In this document: in pieces, positions 35,325-42,534 of the stretch | Layout: each line of letters opens with the position of its first letter | How positions within the stretch are numbered: position 1 is the first letter of the stretch | Assembly (NCBI RefSeq): GCF_023517795.1 | Contig: NZ_CP082928.1 | Location: 4,278,001-4,342,000, forward strand | Direction: 5' to 3' | DNA from: Pseudomonas fulva | GTDB lineage: Bacteria; Pseudomonadota; Gammaproteobacteria; Pseudomonadales; Pseudomonadaceae | Length of the DNA stretch: 64,000 nt | Program-made: the position numbers and the translations under genes | The notes under the pieces: model-generated | Database searches by the model: none | The model's input: the letters and a program-made list of their open reading frames with translations, nothing else | What the model was told of the DNA's origin: nothing

Positions 35325-35675
35325 ATGGTTTATGAAATCGCGCTGCTGCCCATCCACGAGCAACACCTCGAACGCTTCAGGCAGGCATTCGCCGAGGTGG
35401 TGCCATTGCTCTGCCGGGCCCAGGGCTACGGCGGCCACCTGCTCGCGCAAGGCATCGAAAACCCGCTGCACTTCAACCTGATCGTGCGCTGGCGGTCCCT
35501 GGAGGACCACACGCAGCGCTTCGAAGTGAGTGACGACCACCAGCTGTTCATGCAGGCCCTGGAGCCGTGCTTCTCGGCAGAGCCGACCCTGTACCACATC
35601 GAAGGCGCCGCCTTTGCTAGTGAAACGTCGGGCGAGCAGGGCGGCCCCTTCGGCAGTGAATGGCCGGTGGGCTGA
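35325..35675 (+). CDS. Antibiotic biosynthesis monooxygenase (ABM) domain protein
   Basis: 116 aa. GAGGAGGT precedes the ATG at 35325, deciding the start against a longer frame at 35172. Ferredoxin-like fold with the ABM pattern: MVYEIALLPIHEQHLERFRQAFAEVVPLL, GYGGHLLAQGIENPLHFNLIVRWRSLEDHT. Members are small quinone-forming monooxygenases or heme oxygenases. Co-transcribed with the quinone reductase, which supports a quinol/quinone detoxification pair under the ArsR regulator. Confidence 0.78.
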   Translation: MVYEIALLPIHEQHLERFRQAFAEVVPLLCRAQGYGGHLLAQGIENPLHFNLIVRWRSLEDHTQRFEVSDDHQLFMQALEPCFSAEPTLYHIEGAAFASETSGEQGGPFGSEWPVG

Positions 35676-35681
35676 GGGTGT

Positions 35682-35786
35682 GGGCATACCGGGCGGCGTT
35701 CCGTTCGCGAAGCAGCACGCCTTTTTGTCCCGGCAGGCGGCCGTTCGCTGGCGCTACGGGCGGCCGGCGTTCCGGTCCGCCCTAGG
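35682..35786. repeat. Direct repeat family, copy 2
   Basis: Resembles 33607-33701 (shared TTCGCGAAGC, TTCGCTGGCGCTACG, GGCCGGCGTTCCG, ending CCCTAGG). Non-coding, between the ABM gene and the DUF4432 gene. Confidence 0.55.
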
Positions 35787-35900
35787 TTCTGCTTCCGGCC
35801 GGCAGGAGCCTGTTGGGGGAGGCAGCCAGGAGCTGTCGGCGAGGTTAGGCGTGTGCCCTGCGCTCAGTGCCGAGCCCGTCGTAGCTGTCGATCTTTTAGC

Positions 35901-35929
35901 TTGCTGAAACGTTTCATCAAGTCTATAAA
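35901..35929 (+). promoter_or_regulatory. Promoter with overlapping LacI/Cra-type operator
   Basis: TTGCTG (35901-35906) and TATAAA (35924-35929) are spaced by exactly 17 bp. The perfect palindrome TGAAACGTTTCA (35905-35916) overlaps the -35 box. It resembles Cra (FruR) and other LacI-family sites, so a LacI-type repressor encoded elsewhere should control the DUF4432 gene in response to a sugar. Confidence 0.7.
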
Positions 35930-35959
35930 AATGGCACAACTTCAAGAAAGGCTGCTCCC

Positions 35960-37174
35960 ATGACCCCACGCAAATTCTTCGTTGCCCTCAGCGCATTGTC
36001 CGCCGCCTCCCACGCCATGGCCTGGGATTACGTGCTGCTCGACACCGACAAGGCCGCCCAGAGCTGGCAGATCACCAGCCAGCAACTCGGCATAAAAACC
36101 GACAAACCCTTCAGCGTTAGCCTGCGCACCTTGCACGGCGGGCGGCAGGAGGGCGTCAGCATCGTCGACATCGATAACGGCACGATGAAGCTCTCAGTCG
36201 TGCCGACTCGCGGAATGAACGTCTTGCAGGCCTCGGTCGGCGATGTGCGCATGGGTTGGGATTCTCCGGTCAAGGAAGTGGTCAACCCGGCCTTCATCGA
36301 ACTCAATGGCCGCGGTGGCCTGGGCTGGTTGGAAGGCTTCAATGAACTGGTCACCCGCTGCGGATACGAATGGGTCGGCCACCCCGGCGTCGACAACGGC
36401 GAACTGCTGACCCTGCACGGTCGAGCTGCCAACATTCCGGCGAGCAAAGTCACCCTGCATATCGATGAAAAACCACCCTACGCCATCACCCTGCGCGGCG
36501 AACTGAAAGAGCAGGCGTTCAAGAAGGTCGACTTCTCGGTCGTGACCGAACTGGTCACCGAACCCGGCAGCGTCGCGTTCGCGCTCAACGACACCCTGAC
36601 CAACAACGGCGACTATCCCAAGGAATACCAGGCGCTGTATCACAGCAACTTCAGCACCCCGTTCCTGGAGCAGGGCGCTCGTTTCGCCGCGCCGGTCAAG
36701 CAGGTGTCGCCGTTCAACGACAAGGCCAAGGGCGATCTGCCCGACTGGCAAACCTACCGCGCACCGACCAGGGACTACGACGAAACGGTTTACAACCTGG
36801 TGCCGTATGCCGATGCGAAGGGCGATACCTTGACCGTATTGCATAACAAGGCCGGCAGCCTGGGCGTTGCGGTCGGCTTCAATACCCAGACCCTGCCGGT
36901 ATTTTCCCTGTGGAAGAACACCGATACCCAAGGCCAGGGCTACGTCACGGGGCTGGAACCGGGGACGAGTTTTTCCTACAACCGCCGCTATCAGCGGCCG
37001 CTGAACCTGGTACCGACAATTGGGCCCAAGGAGCACAAGCAGTTCCACATCCGCTACAGCCTGCTGGCGGATAAGGCGGCGGTGGACAAGGCCTTGAAGC
37101 AGGTGAGCGCGATTCAGGATGGGCGGGAGACCGAGGTGCGGCAGACACCGTTGGTTGACCTGACCAAGGAGTGA
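35960..37174 (+). CDS. DUF4432 family protein, aldose-1-epimerase-like, exported
   Basis: 404 aa. A Sec signal peptide ends at AMA (residue 21), so the protein is periplasmic. The remainder is a galactose-mutarotase-like beta-sandwich (DUF4432): VVPTRGMNVLQASVGDVRMGWDSP, GGLGWLEGFNELVTRCGYEWVGHPG, TLHGRAANIPAS. Family members bind sugars; no enzyme activity is firmly assigned. The LacI/Cra-type operator upstream supports a role with carbohydrates. Not in an operon. Confidence 0.8.
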   Translation: MTPRKFFVALSALSAASHAMAWDYVLLDTDKAAQSWQITSQQLGIKTDKPFSVSLRTLHGGRQEGVSIVDIDNGTMKLSVVPTRGMNVLQASVGDVRMGWDSPVKEVVNPAFIELNGRGGLGWLEGFNELVTRCGYEWVGHPGVDNGELLTLHGRAANIPASKVTLHIDEKPPYAITLRGELKEQAFKKVDFSVVTELVTEPGSVAFALNDTLTNNGDYPKEYQALYHSNFSTPFLEQGARFAAPVKQVSPFNDKAKGDLPDWQTYRAPTRDYDETVYNLVPYADAKGDTLTVLHNKAGSLGVAVGFNTQTLPVFSLWKNTDTQGQGYVTGLEPGTSFSYNRRYQRPLNLVPTIGPKEHKQFHIRYSLLADKAAVDKALKQVSAIQDGRETEVRQTPLVDLTKE

Positions 37175-37401
37175 CAGCGGCTGGAGCACTGTCGACCGAC
37201 AGTGCAGCCCTCGGCCAAGCGTTCGCCTCTGATCCCGTCGGCTTGTTCAAGGTTCGCCAGCGAGCGACCGTGAGCAGTCGACGGGCTGCTTGCAGCCATT
37301 CGGTCACTGCCCGGTTAGCAGGGCGGCCAGAAGGCGAGGCGGCTGCTAAGCCATGGCCGACATGCTTGTAACAGGGCCGGCGTTCCGGTCGGCCCTACGC
37401 G

Positions 37402-38451
37402 CTAATGCCTGGGAAACAACCGCTCGGCGACGACATCCCGCGTGAGCAGCCTGGCCGCGTCATGCCCCACGCCAGCGACGGTGATCTGCGGGTGATGGAT
37501 GGCGACGCCCCACTGTTGCGAGAGAAAGGCCTCGTAGCGCAGGTAGTTGAGCTGGCGTTGCAGCCGATTGGGGCCTTGCAGAGCGGCGGCGCAGGAACGG
37601 TCCAGCACACGATGCCCGGGATCGTTGTCGTGCTCGCCGACCATGAGGGTCACGTCGCGCGCGGCGTAGCGGCGAAACAGCTGCTCGGCGCTCAGGTGTT
37701 GGCGCGACAGGTAAGGCGGTGCGGCCTCCAGGCCGTAGCGGTAGCGGTTGTAGTCCGGGCAGTCGGCAGCAGAAGCAGGTCCTACAGTGCCCGCCTGCAC
37801 GCGGTTGCCGTCGAGATACACATACGAAGACGGGCTGGAAATCACGTAGCGCACCGCAATGCCCTGGCTCGCCAGGTGTGCATCACCCTGGCCCAATACG
37901 GCGTAACGCTGCATCAGCTGGCCGCCGGCCGAATGGCCGATCAGCACCACCTCTTCCAGCGCGGGGAAGCGCTTGCGATCCGCCAGGTACGCCAGCACAT
38001 CATCCAGCACCGCGAACGCCTCGATGCCCGACCGGCCTTGCTCCGAGGCCGTGCCATGCATCCATTTGTCCCGCGCCCACAGGGGCATGTCCTTAGCGGC
38101 GCGGCGATCCTCGGCGGTGAGGAAGTTGAGCGACAGCAGCAGGTTGTCGCGGCCATCGAGGCCGGCCCTGCTCAACAACTGCAGGCCCGTTTCAAAGTAG
38201 TCGTCGGCATTGCGCCGCACACCATGCACAAGCACCACGGCCCGTGAGGCCTGGCTGGCGCCCGTCATATCGGCATTGGCGTAGGCGAGGAAGTGATAGG
38301 GCGCCTCCTGGCCCAGGCGCAGTACATAGGGTTTGGCGCTGCAGAGCCCGCCATATAAGGCCGTTGCCAACAGCGAGAGGGCCAGCAGTACCCCTTTGCA
38401 ATGGCCTGGCTTGTGCCTGGCGCATCGGCACCCCGGATCGTTACGCGGCAT
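37402..38451 (-). CDS. Alpha/beta hydrolase with N-terminal membrane/secretion signal
   Basis: 349 aa from the ATG at 38451 (GTG 38457 is an alternative, two codons longer). A hydrophobic stretch at about 20-38 follows a Cys/Arg-rich N-terminus, suggesting export or anchoring. Serine hydrolase motif LIGHSAGGQ with S174, oxyanion strand VVLVHGVRRN, and a late His (AGVGHDAARL). No close family named; esterase, lipase or peptidase activity possible. Stand-alone gene. Confidence 0.65.
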   Translation of the reverse strand: MPRNDPGCRCARHKPGHCKGVLLALSLLATALYGGLCSAKPYVLRLGQEAPYHFLAYANADMTGASQASRAVVLVHGVRRNADDYFETGLQLLSRAGLDGRDNLLLSLNFLTAEDRRAAKDMPLWARDKWMHGTASEQGRSGIEAFAVLDDVLAYLADRKRFPALEEVVLIGHSAGGQLMQRYAVLGQGDAHLASQGIAVRYVISSPSSYVYLDGNRVQAGTVGPASAADCPDYNRYRYGLEAAPPYLSRQHLSAEQLFRRYAARDVTLMVGEHDNDPGHRVLDRSCAAALQGPNRLQRQLNYLRYEAFLSQQWGVAIHHPQITVAGVGHDAARLLTRDVVAERLFPRH

Positions 38452-38559
38452 ATCCACCTCGGGAAAAGAGCTGCCTCACTCTAGCGCTTGGATGGCGGCG
38501 CCGATACCCGAGCGAGCAGCAAGCGGTGGGCTACCTACCGCAGCCCACCGCTTGCCGGC

Positions 38560-38862
38560 TTACAGGCGCAGCTCCGTTCGCCTGGCCAGGTGCCCGCCAC
38601 CCAGGGGCGAGCACAGGCGCTGGTGGATACGGCTGAGAAAGCCCAGCTCGAAGGCATGGCGCTGCGCACCGGCCGGGAACTGCTGGCGCTCCAGCAGCAG
38701 GCCCGTCCATAGCCAGCCGCTGTTGCCGTCGTCCAGCCAGGCCTGGGCCTGTTGGGCGCCGTGGGTGAAGCTCGCCTGGCAGTTCTCGCTCAAGCCGAAG
38801 GTGGCCGCCTCGTGGCCATCATGGGCCGGCAGGTAGGCGAAGTGTTGTTGGCGTTCACTCAT
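38560..38862 (-). CDS. Small unknown protein
   Basis: 100 aa, soluble, unrecognised. ATG 38862 overlaps the 3' end of the preceding 80-aa gene by 8 nt, so the two are translated together. Sequence features: HFAYLPAHDGHEAATFGLSENC, SGWLWTGLLLERQQFP. A longer frame to 39036 is a shadow of the upstream gene. Function unknown. Confidence 0.6.
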   Translation of the reverse strand: MSERQQHFAYLPAHDGHEAATFGLSENCQASFTHGAQQAQAWLDDGNSGWLWTGLLLERQQFPAGAQRHAFELGFLSRIHQRLCSPLGGGHLARRTELRL

Positions 38863-39097
38863 GCCCGGCCCTCCCTTGCGCCTGGTTGATGGCCTGGCGA
38901 TACAGCACCACCAGCTCGCTGAGCATCGCGTTGCTGATATCCGCCAGCTCCTGCTCCGGCATACGCCTGAGCAACTTGGCCAGCAGCGCAGCCCGGTACT
39001 CGGCGGCGGCCAGCACCGAATAATCATCGGCCACATGGCTGAGCAGTGGGTTTGGCGGTGTAGGGAAGGGGATAACGACGGATTCAGATCGGCTCAT
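38855..39097 (-). CDS. Small unknown protein downstream of a structured leader
   Basis: 80 aa, mainly helical (DDYSVLAAAEYRAALLAKLLRR, QELADISNAMLSELVVLYRQAINQ). GGAGGT lies 6 nt before the ATG. The gene is preceded by a 30-codon upstream ORF that overlaps its start and by about 250 nt of strongly self-complementary DNA, suggesting post-transcriptional control. Function unknown; I do not recognise a named family. Confidence 0.6.
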   Translation of the reverse strand: MSRSESVVIPFPTPPNPLLSHVADDYSVLAAAEYRAALLAKLLRRMPEQELADISNAMLSELVVLYRQAINQAQGRAGHE

Positions 39098-39176
39098 GCG
39101 GCACCTCCAGAATGGAGGCGGACAAGACGACGTGCAGCCCAGGGCGGTGCCCTTGGGTAAAAGGGGGATAGTGCAT
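39084..39176 (-). CDS. Short upstream ORF (leader peptide candidate)
   Basis: 30 codons, ATG at 39174-39176, stop TGA at 39084-39086. It has its own ribosome site (AAGGAAA directly before the ATG) and overlaps the start of the 80-aa gene by 14 nt, the geometry of translational coupling. The peptide begins MHYPPFTQGH. Coding status is inferred from spacing and RBS only. Confidence 0.4.
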   Translation of the reverse strand: MHYPPFTQGHRPGLHVVLSASILEVPHEPI

Positions 39177-39189
39177 TTTCCTTATGCTC

Positions 39190-39445
39190 CTTCGTGAATT
39201 TAAGGAGCCGCGTTCCATTCGCTACCACACGATATGGAGGCGGACCGTGCAAGGGTGGTAGACCGACTCACGAAGGAAGGCCGGCCAGGCCGAAGCCTGC
39301 CTCACACGGCCCGCCATAACTGCACGAGAAAGCAACAGGCACAAAAAAGCGCCTGCTCTCGGCTATGGCGCTACCGCGCCTTCGTGTGAATCGGGCTACC
39401 ACACCCGGTCACGGGATTTACCGTGACGGGTGGGACTGTAGCGTG
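39190..39445 (-). ncRNA. Structured 5' leader / candidate regulatory RNA
   Basis: GTGGTAGACCGACTCACGAAGG (39255-39276) is largely complementary to 39379-39402, closing a large domain that contains further hairpins. A separate hairpin at 39403-39431 has GTCACGG pairing with CCGTGAC around GATTTA, extended by CCC/GGG. The motif GGTAG/CTACC occurs several times. No protein frame is plausible in the segment. On the minus strand it would be the leader of the two small genes. I do not recognise an Rfam family. Confidence 0.4.
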
Positions 39446-39601
39446 GGGGGGAGGGAGGAGGCAAGTTTGGGCAGCGACGTTATGACTGGCTGCTTTCGGC
39501 CAGGAGCTGCCCCTTCATGGGCGAGTTATCTGTGAGCGCTTGTGGATGAAAAAGAATGACAGAGCCACTACTCTCAGACGTACCTAGCCTCAGGTCATGC
39601 C

Positions 39602-39871
39602 ATGAACCTTAACCCGATTGAGTCCTGTCCACGCTGTGGCTCCTTCCAGCATGTCAGATCAAAAAGAATTCTGATTGGAGCAGCAAGCCCGAAGAAACGT
39701 TTCGATGGGGAAGAAAAAGTAGGCTACCAACGCTTGGATCAGCTAGCGGTTGATGAATGCAAGCCCGCCCTCCTGAATGCGACACCGCTCGAGCAGCTAG
39801 TAGATGGTTTTTACTGCGATCATTGCGGGGTGGGGTTTGTAACAAGCGAACTTTTACGAGGTTTAGAATGA
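39602..39871 (+). CDS. Small zinc-ribbon protein of unknown function
   Basis: 89 aa. Two CxxC knuckles, CPRCGS (9-14) and CDHCGVGF (72-79), frame the protein and should bind one zinc. The middle part is charged. Base composition is visibly more AT-rich than the flanking chromosome. It is the first gene of the accessory region and stands alone on the plus strand. Function unknown. Confidence 0.55.
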   Translation: MNLNPIESCPRCGSFQHVRSKRILIGAASPKKRFDGEEKVGYQRLDQLAVDECKPALLNATPLEQLVDGFYCDHCGVGFVTSELLRGLE

Positions 39872-40018
39872 TCTTGAGCGACCGCATTTGGCCGATTGCA
39901 GCTAGTAACCACGGGCCGCTATCGGCCAATAGCTGCCTATCGTAATGACCGCTGCCAGACAGTAGCTATTCATCAAATGCTTTGGCACTCTGCATCTAAC
40001 CAGAAAGGATGATCAGCC

Positions 40019-40396
40019 ATGGAGCACAAAAAGTTGCGCAATGCTGGGGACTTCAAGAACAAGTCGGTTGTCGAGTACGCCACGATTAGAGTCGAAATTC
40101 CCAGTAGATTGGTTCCTTCGAACCTACGTGATGGTCACTATCGGGACGACGACGTTGTGAAAGGCTTGTATTCGACACCTACTGGCCGGCTCTCATACAA
40201 GACGCTTTATCTCGATAGTCGTGAGCTGGCAGAGCAGTTCGCTGAGCATCTAAACCGTCTCTTTCAAAGCAGGCCTTACAGTGACGACTTTGAGATAAAG
40301 CTTGAGGTTCTGACGACTACGCAGACGGTCACAGCAACAAAGGGAAAGATGAAACATTCTGCAATTGTAAGGGAGAGAATCTCCAAGCCTGAATGA
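40019..40396 (+). CDS. Unknown protein, accessory region
   Basis: 125 aa, soluble, mixed alpha/beta. Recognisable only by composition: SVVEYATIRVEIPSRLVPSNL, then LYLDSRELAEQFAEHLNRLFQ and a beta-rich C-terminus. A weak AAGGA lies 11 nt before the ATG. It precedes the HEPN-like gene by 128 nt on the same strand, so the two may be linked. No family recognised. Confidence 0.45.
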   Translation: MEHKKLRNAGDFKNKSVVEYATIRVEIPSRLVPSNLRDGHYRDDDVVKGLYSTPTGRLSYKTLYLDSRELAEQFAEHLNRLFQSRPYSDDFEIKLEVLTTTQTVTATKGKMKHSAIVRERISKPE

Positions 40397-40524
40397 GATG
40401 AGAGTAGCTTCGATTGGAGCTGCCACTATCCACAAGAAGCAGCTATATATGCAGTGCCATATATCGGAGCCTGCTAGTAAAGTCCGATACATTTCGCTCA
40501 ATACGTTTAGTGGAGAATTGGTTG

Positions 40525-41364
40525 GTGAGCCTACTAGATAACGCCATTCGCTCAATTCAAATTGGTCTAGATGACTATCAATCTGATGAGCGATTAGTCT
40601 CTAGTGTTAGGAATATTTACGCAGGTATTTTACTACTCTTCAAATACAAGTTATTTTTATTAAGCGGAAAGGAAACCAATGCGGCTTTGATCAAACAAAG
40701 TGTCGCGCCTACTATAGATTCTCAGGGAGCGGTGATCTGGAAGGGGGTTGGTAGCAAAACTATTGATGTTGCTGGAATTAAAAGTCGATTTAAATCTCTT
40801 GGAGTTCATGTCGAGTGGAATATATTTGATCGTATCAGCAAGCATCGCAATGAGATAGAGCATTTCTTTAGTCATCTGTCCGAAGATGAAATCTCTGAGC
40901 TATTGGCGGACTGCTTTATAATAATCAGTCGATTTTTATCGCAAAATTTAAATCTAGATGCTAGGGAAGTACTTGGTGACGAAGCTTGGCAGATCCTTCT
41001 GCATGCCTACGAGGTATATGATTATGAAATTGAAAAAAACTCTCGAGCCATAGAGCTTCTAGAATTCCATCACGAAGTTATCAAAAAAATATTCTTGGAA
41101 TTTTGCTGTATTAGCTGCTCGTCGCCCCTTGTGCAGCCAACTCAACCAGGAGCGGCAGAAGAAGTAAGTTTTTGCTGCGCTGAGTGTGAAAGCAAATACA
41201 GCTACGATGATATTTGCAATATGGGGGTGTCTGACTTGTACATAAGCTCATTTCAGGCTGAGTTCGAAGAGCTTAACCGCCCTTTTTCTAACTGTAAAAT
41301 TTGTAGCCAAGGGTTATATTTAAAAGAGTATCGCGTCTGCACCGCATGCGGATGCATCGACTAA
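40525..41364 (+). CDS. HEPN-like protein with C-terminal zinc ribbons
   Basis: 279 aa from GTG 40525, chosen because GGAG stands 9 nt upstream and because MSLLDNAIRSIQIGLDDYQ is a natural N-terminus. VRNIYAGILLLFKYKL (28-43) and KHRNEIEHFF (107-116) give the all-helical layout and the R-x4-H motif (R108, H113) of HEPN domains, many of which are RNases in toxin-antitoxin and abortive-infection systems. The C-terminus has several Cys pairs (CCISC, CCAEC, CKIC, CTACGC) that should bind zinc. AT-rich, so probably acquired. RNase activity is inference. Confidence 0.55.
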   Translation: MSLLDNAIRSIQIGLDDYQSDERLVSSVRNIYAGILLLFKYKLFLLSGKETNAALIKQSVAPTIDSQGAVIWKGVGSKTIDVAGIKSRFKSLGVHVEWNIFDRISKHRNEIEHFFSHLSEDEISELLADCFIIISRFLSQNLNLDAREVLGDEAWQILLHAYEVYDYEIEKNSRAIELLEFHHEVIKKIFLEFCCISCSSPLVQPTQPGAAEEVSFCCAECESKYSYDDICNMGVSDLYISSFQAEFEELNRPFSNCKICSQGLYLKEYRVCTACGCID

Positions 41365-41792
41365 GTGTGTAAGCGCGGTGGCCTGGGTAGCCGTTGGTGG
41401 AAAACACTTCTCTGTATACCACCTTGCACGTACTTCAGAGCTATGTAGGGTGGACAACGCTTTATTGTCCACGATTTTCTACGACTGACTGCGAAGGGGC
41501 GTATCCTGCCACTCGCGACCAGCAGCAGTCGGCCAGGAGCGGACGCTCACAGGTTGGAGCGCTTAATCCATACCCGACCATAGACACACTACCCAGCGAT
41601 TACGTAGCCTCGGAGCAGGTCTTGTCGCTTCTGCTCCATGATTCATTGTCACGCTTCAGACGTTCAACTTAATGGGATCAAGGGGTTACGCAGGGACAGG
41701 GAGCGTTATGCGACAGAAGTGGCGTAATTTATTACGCCACTTCTGTCGCCTACTTATGGTTAGCTTCCTCATCGAGAATCACGGAGAAACCA
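41365..41792. other. 428-nt gap with repeats, no gene
   Basis: Contains a reduced palindrome of the GTAGGGTGGA family (41445-41472, GTGGACAA/TTGTCCAC), a copy of the GGCC-centred motif (41524-41542), and a near-perfect long hairpin at 41710-41749. ORFs here are not convincing. Confidence 0.5.
41710..41749. repeat. 19-bp perfect inverted repeat with 2-nt centre
   Basis: GCGACAGAAGTGGCGTAAT (41710-41728) and its exact complement (41731-41749) are separated only by TT. It lies just before the decayed cassette gene. It could be a cruciform, a terminator-like hairpin or the remnant of a mobile element end; no T-tract follows. Confidence 0.7.
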
Positions 41793-41988
41793 ATGGCCCA
41801 AGTTCAAATTGAAGAGATCGTTGATCATCTAGGTACTGAGATGCGCAAAGCGCTAGAAGAAGCCGTTCGCAGTGTTGCGCCAACAGCGTAGTTTGACTCA
41901 ACAGCCTTATTTAAAGCCTTCCGAAAAGCGGTTGGCCGAAAGTGCAATACATGGGGGGTCTGTAACAGACTTCTATGTTAAGAATTAA
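41793..41988 (+). pseudogene. Decayed small cassette gene (nonsense plus frameshift)
   Basis: GGAG (41783-41786) precedes ATG 41793. The frame gives MAQVQIEEIVDHLGTEMRKA and stops at TAG 41889 after 32 codons. The same frame then continues with FDSTALFKAFRKAVGRKCNTW, clearly the rest of one protein, so TAG probably replaced CAG. After a run of six G (41953-41958) the frame shifts by one base; the other frame ends WGSVTDFYVKN and stop at 41986-41988. I recall intact small accessory proteins of this type (RKC.TW...V.D.YV), so this copy seems broken twice. Confidence 0.6.
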
Positions 41989-42131
41989 TTACTGTAGGAG
42001 TGTATAAATGGAGTGAGCATAGGAGCGCGGGAGAGTGGTTTTTGCTGTTAGTCGTTGCTTATGATTTCTGGGTAACACTCATCATCAACAATCCGCTCTA
42101 CGGTTCAATTCCGTCAATCAAGGAGGTCTTT

Positions 42132-42338
42132 ATGGCCAAGTTCAATGTGCTGTTCAATACCGCTGTGAAAACTTCTCATGCTGTCTTGTCTCACTGGGTA
42201 ACAAAAGCCTCTCTCCTTGCGCTGGGTATCTGGTGCTTCCCCCCGCGACCCTATGCTCATTCCTGCATATCAGAAGCTAACAACTGGTTCAAGCCGTTCG
42301 CTGCGCTCACTCGGGACCGGCTAAAGCCGGCCCCTTAA
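42132..42338 (+). CDS. Short ORF ending inside the attC site
   Basis: 68 codons with a strong AAGGAGGT 4 nt before the ATG. The encoded protein has one hydrophobic stretch (ASLLALGIWCF) and runs into the attC sequence, as cassette genes often do. No family; may be a real cassette gene or a leftover. Confidence 0.35.
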   Translation: MAKFNVLFNTAVKTSHAVLSHWVTKASLLALGIWCFPPRPYAHSCISEANNWFKPFAALTRDRLKPAP

Positions 42339-42351
42339 CCAAACGTTAGTG
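42275..42351 (+). other. Integron attC recombination site
   Basis: The order of elements fits attC: R'' AGCTAAC (42275-42281), spacer, L'' GTTCAAGC, a central part with imperfect palindromes (GGGACCGGC, GCCGGCCC), L' CCTTAACC and R' GTTAGTG (42345-42351). Sites with this GGCTAAAGCCGGCCCCTTAACC core are typical of Pseudomonas-type cassette arrays. No integrase gene or second clear attC is in the window, so it is a lone or orphan cassette end. Confidence 0.75.
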
Positions 42352-42534
42352 TCCGCTATTGGCCGAAGCTGGACAAGTCATCCACTTCGCTTCACTGACA
42401 ATTAAGAATACGGTAGGCTGGACGGTGTGCCGTCTCGGGCAGCAATATTTCAGCGAGATCCAGCGCTGGCTGTGTGCCCCGTCCTCCTATCGCGACGCCT
42501 GTAGCGAGAGGCAAATTTAACCTAGCGAGCATCA

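Noticed and set aside
41394..41672. 92-aa ORF after the HEPN-like gene
   Set aside because: It crosses a repeat and a GGCC motif, lacks a ribosome site and resembles no protein.
41640..41765. Second integron attC site
   Set aside because: GTTATGC and GTTAGCT cores are present, but no matching R''/L'' partners in the right order; the perfect hairpin does not have attC geometry.
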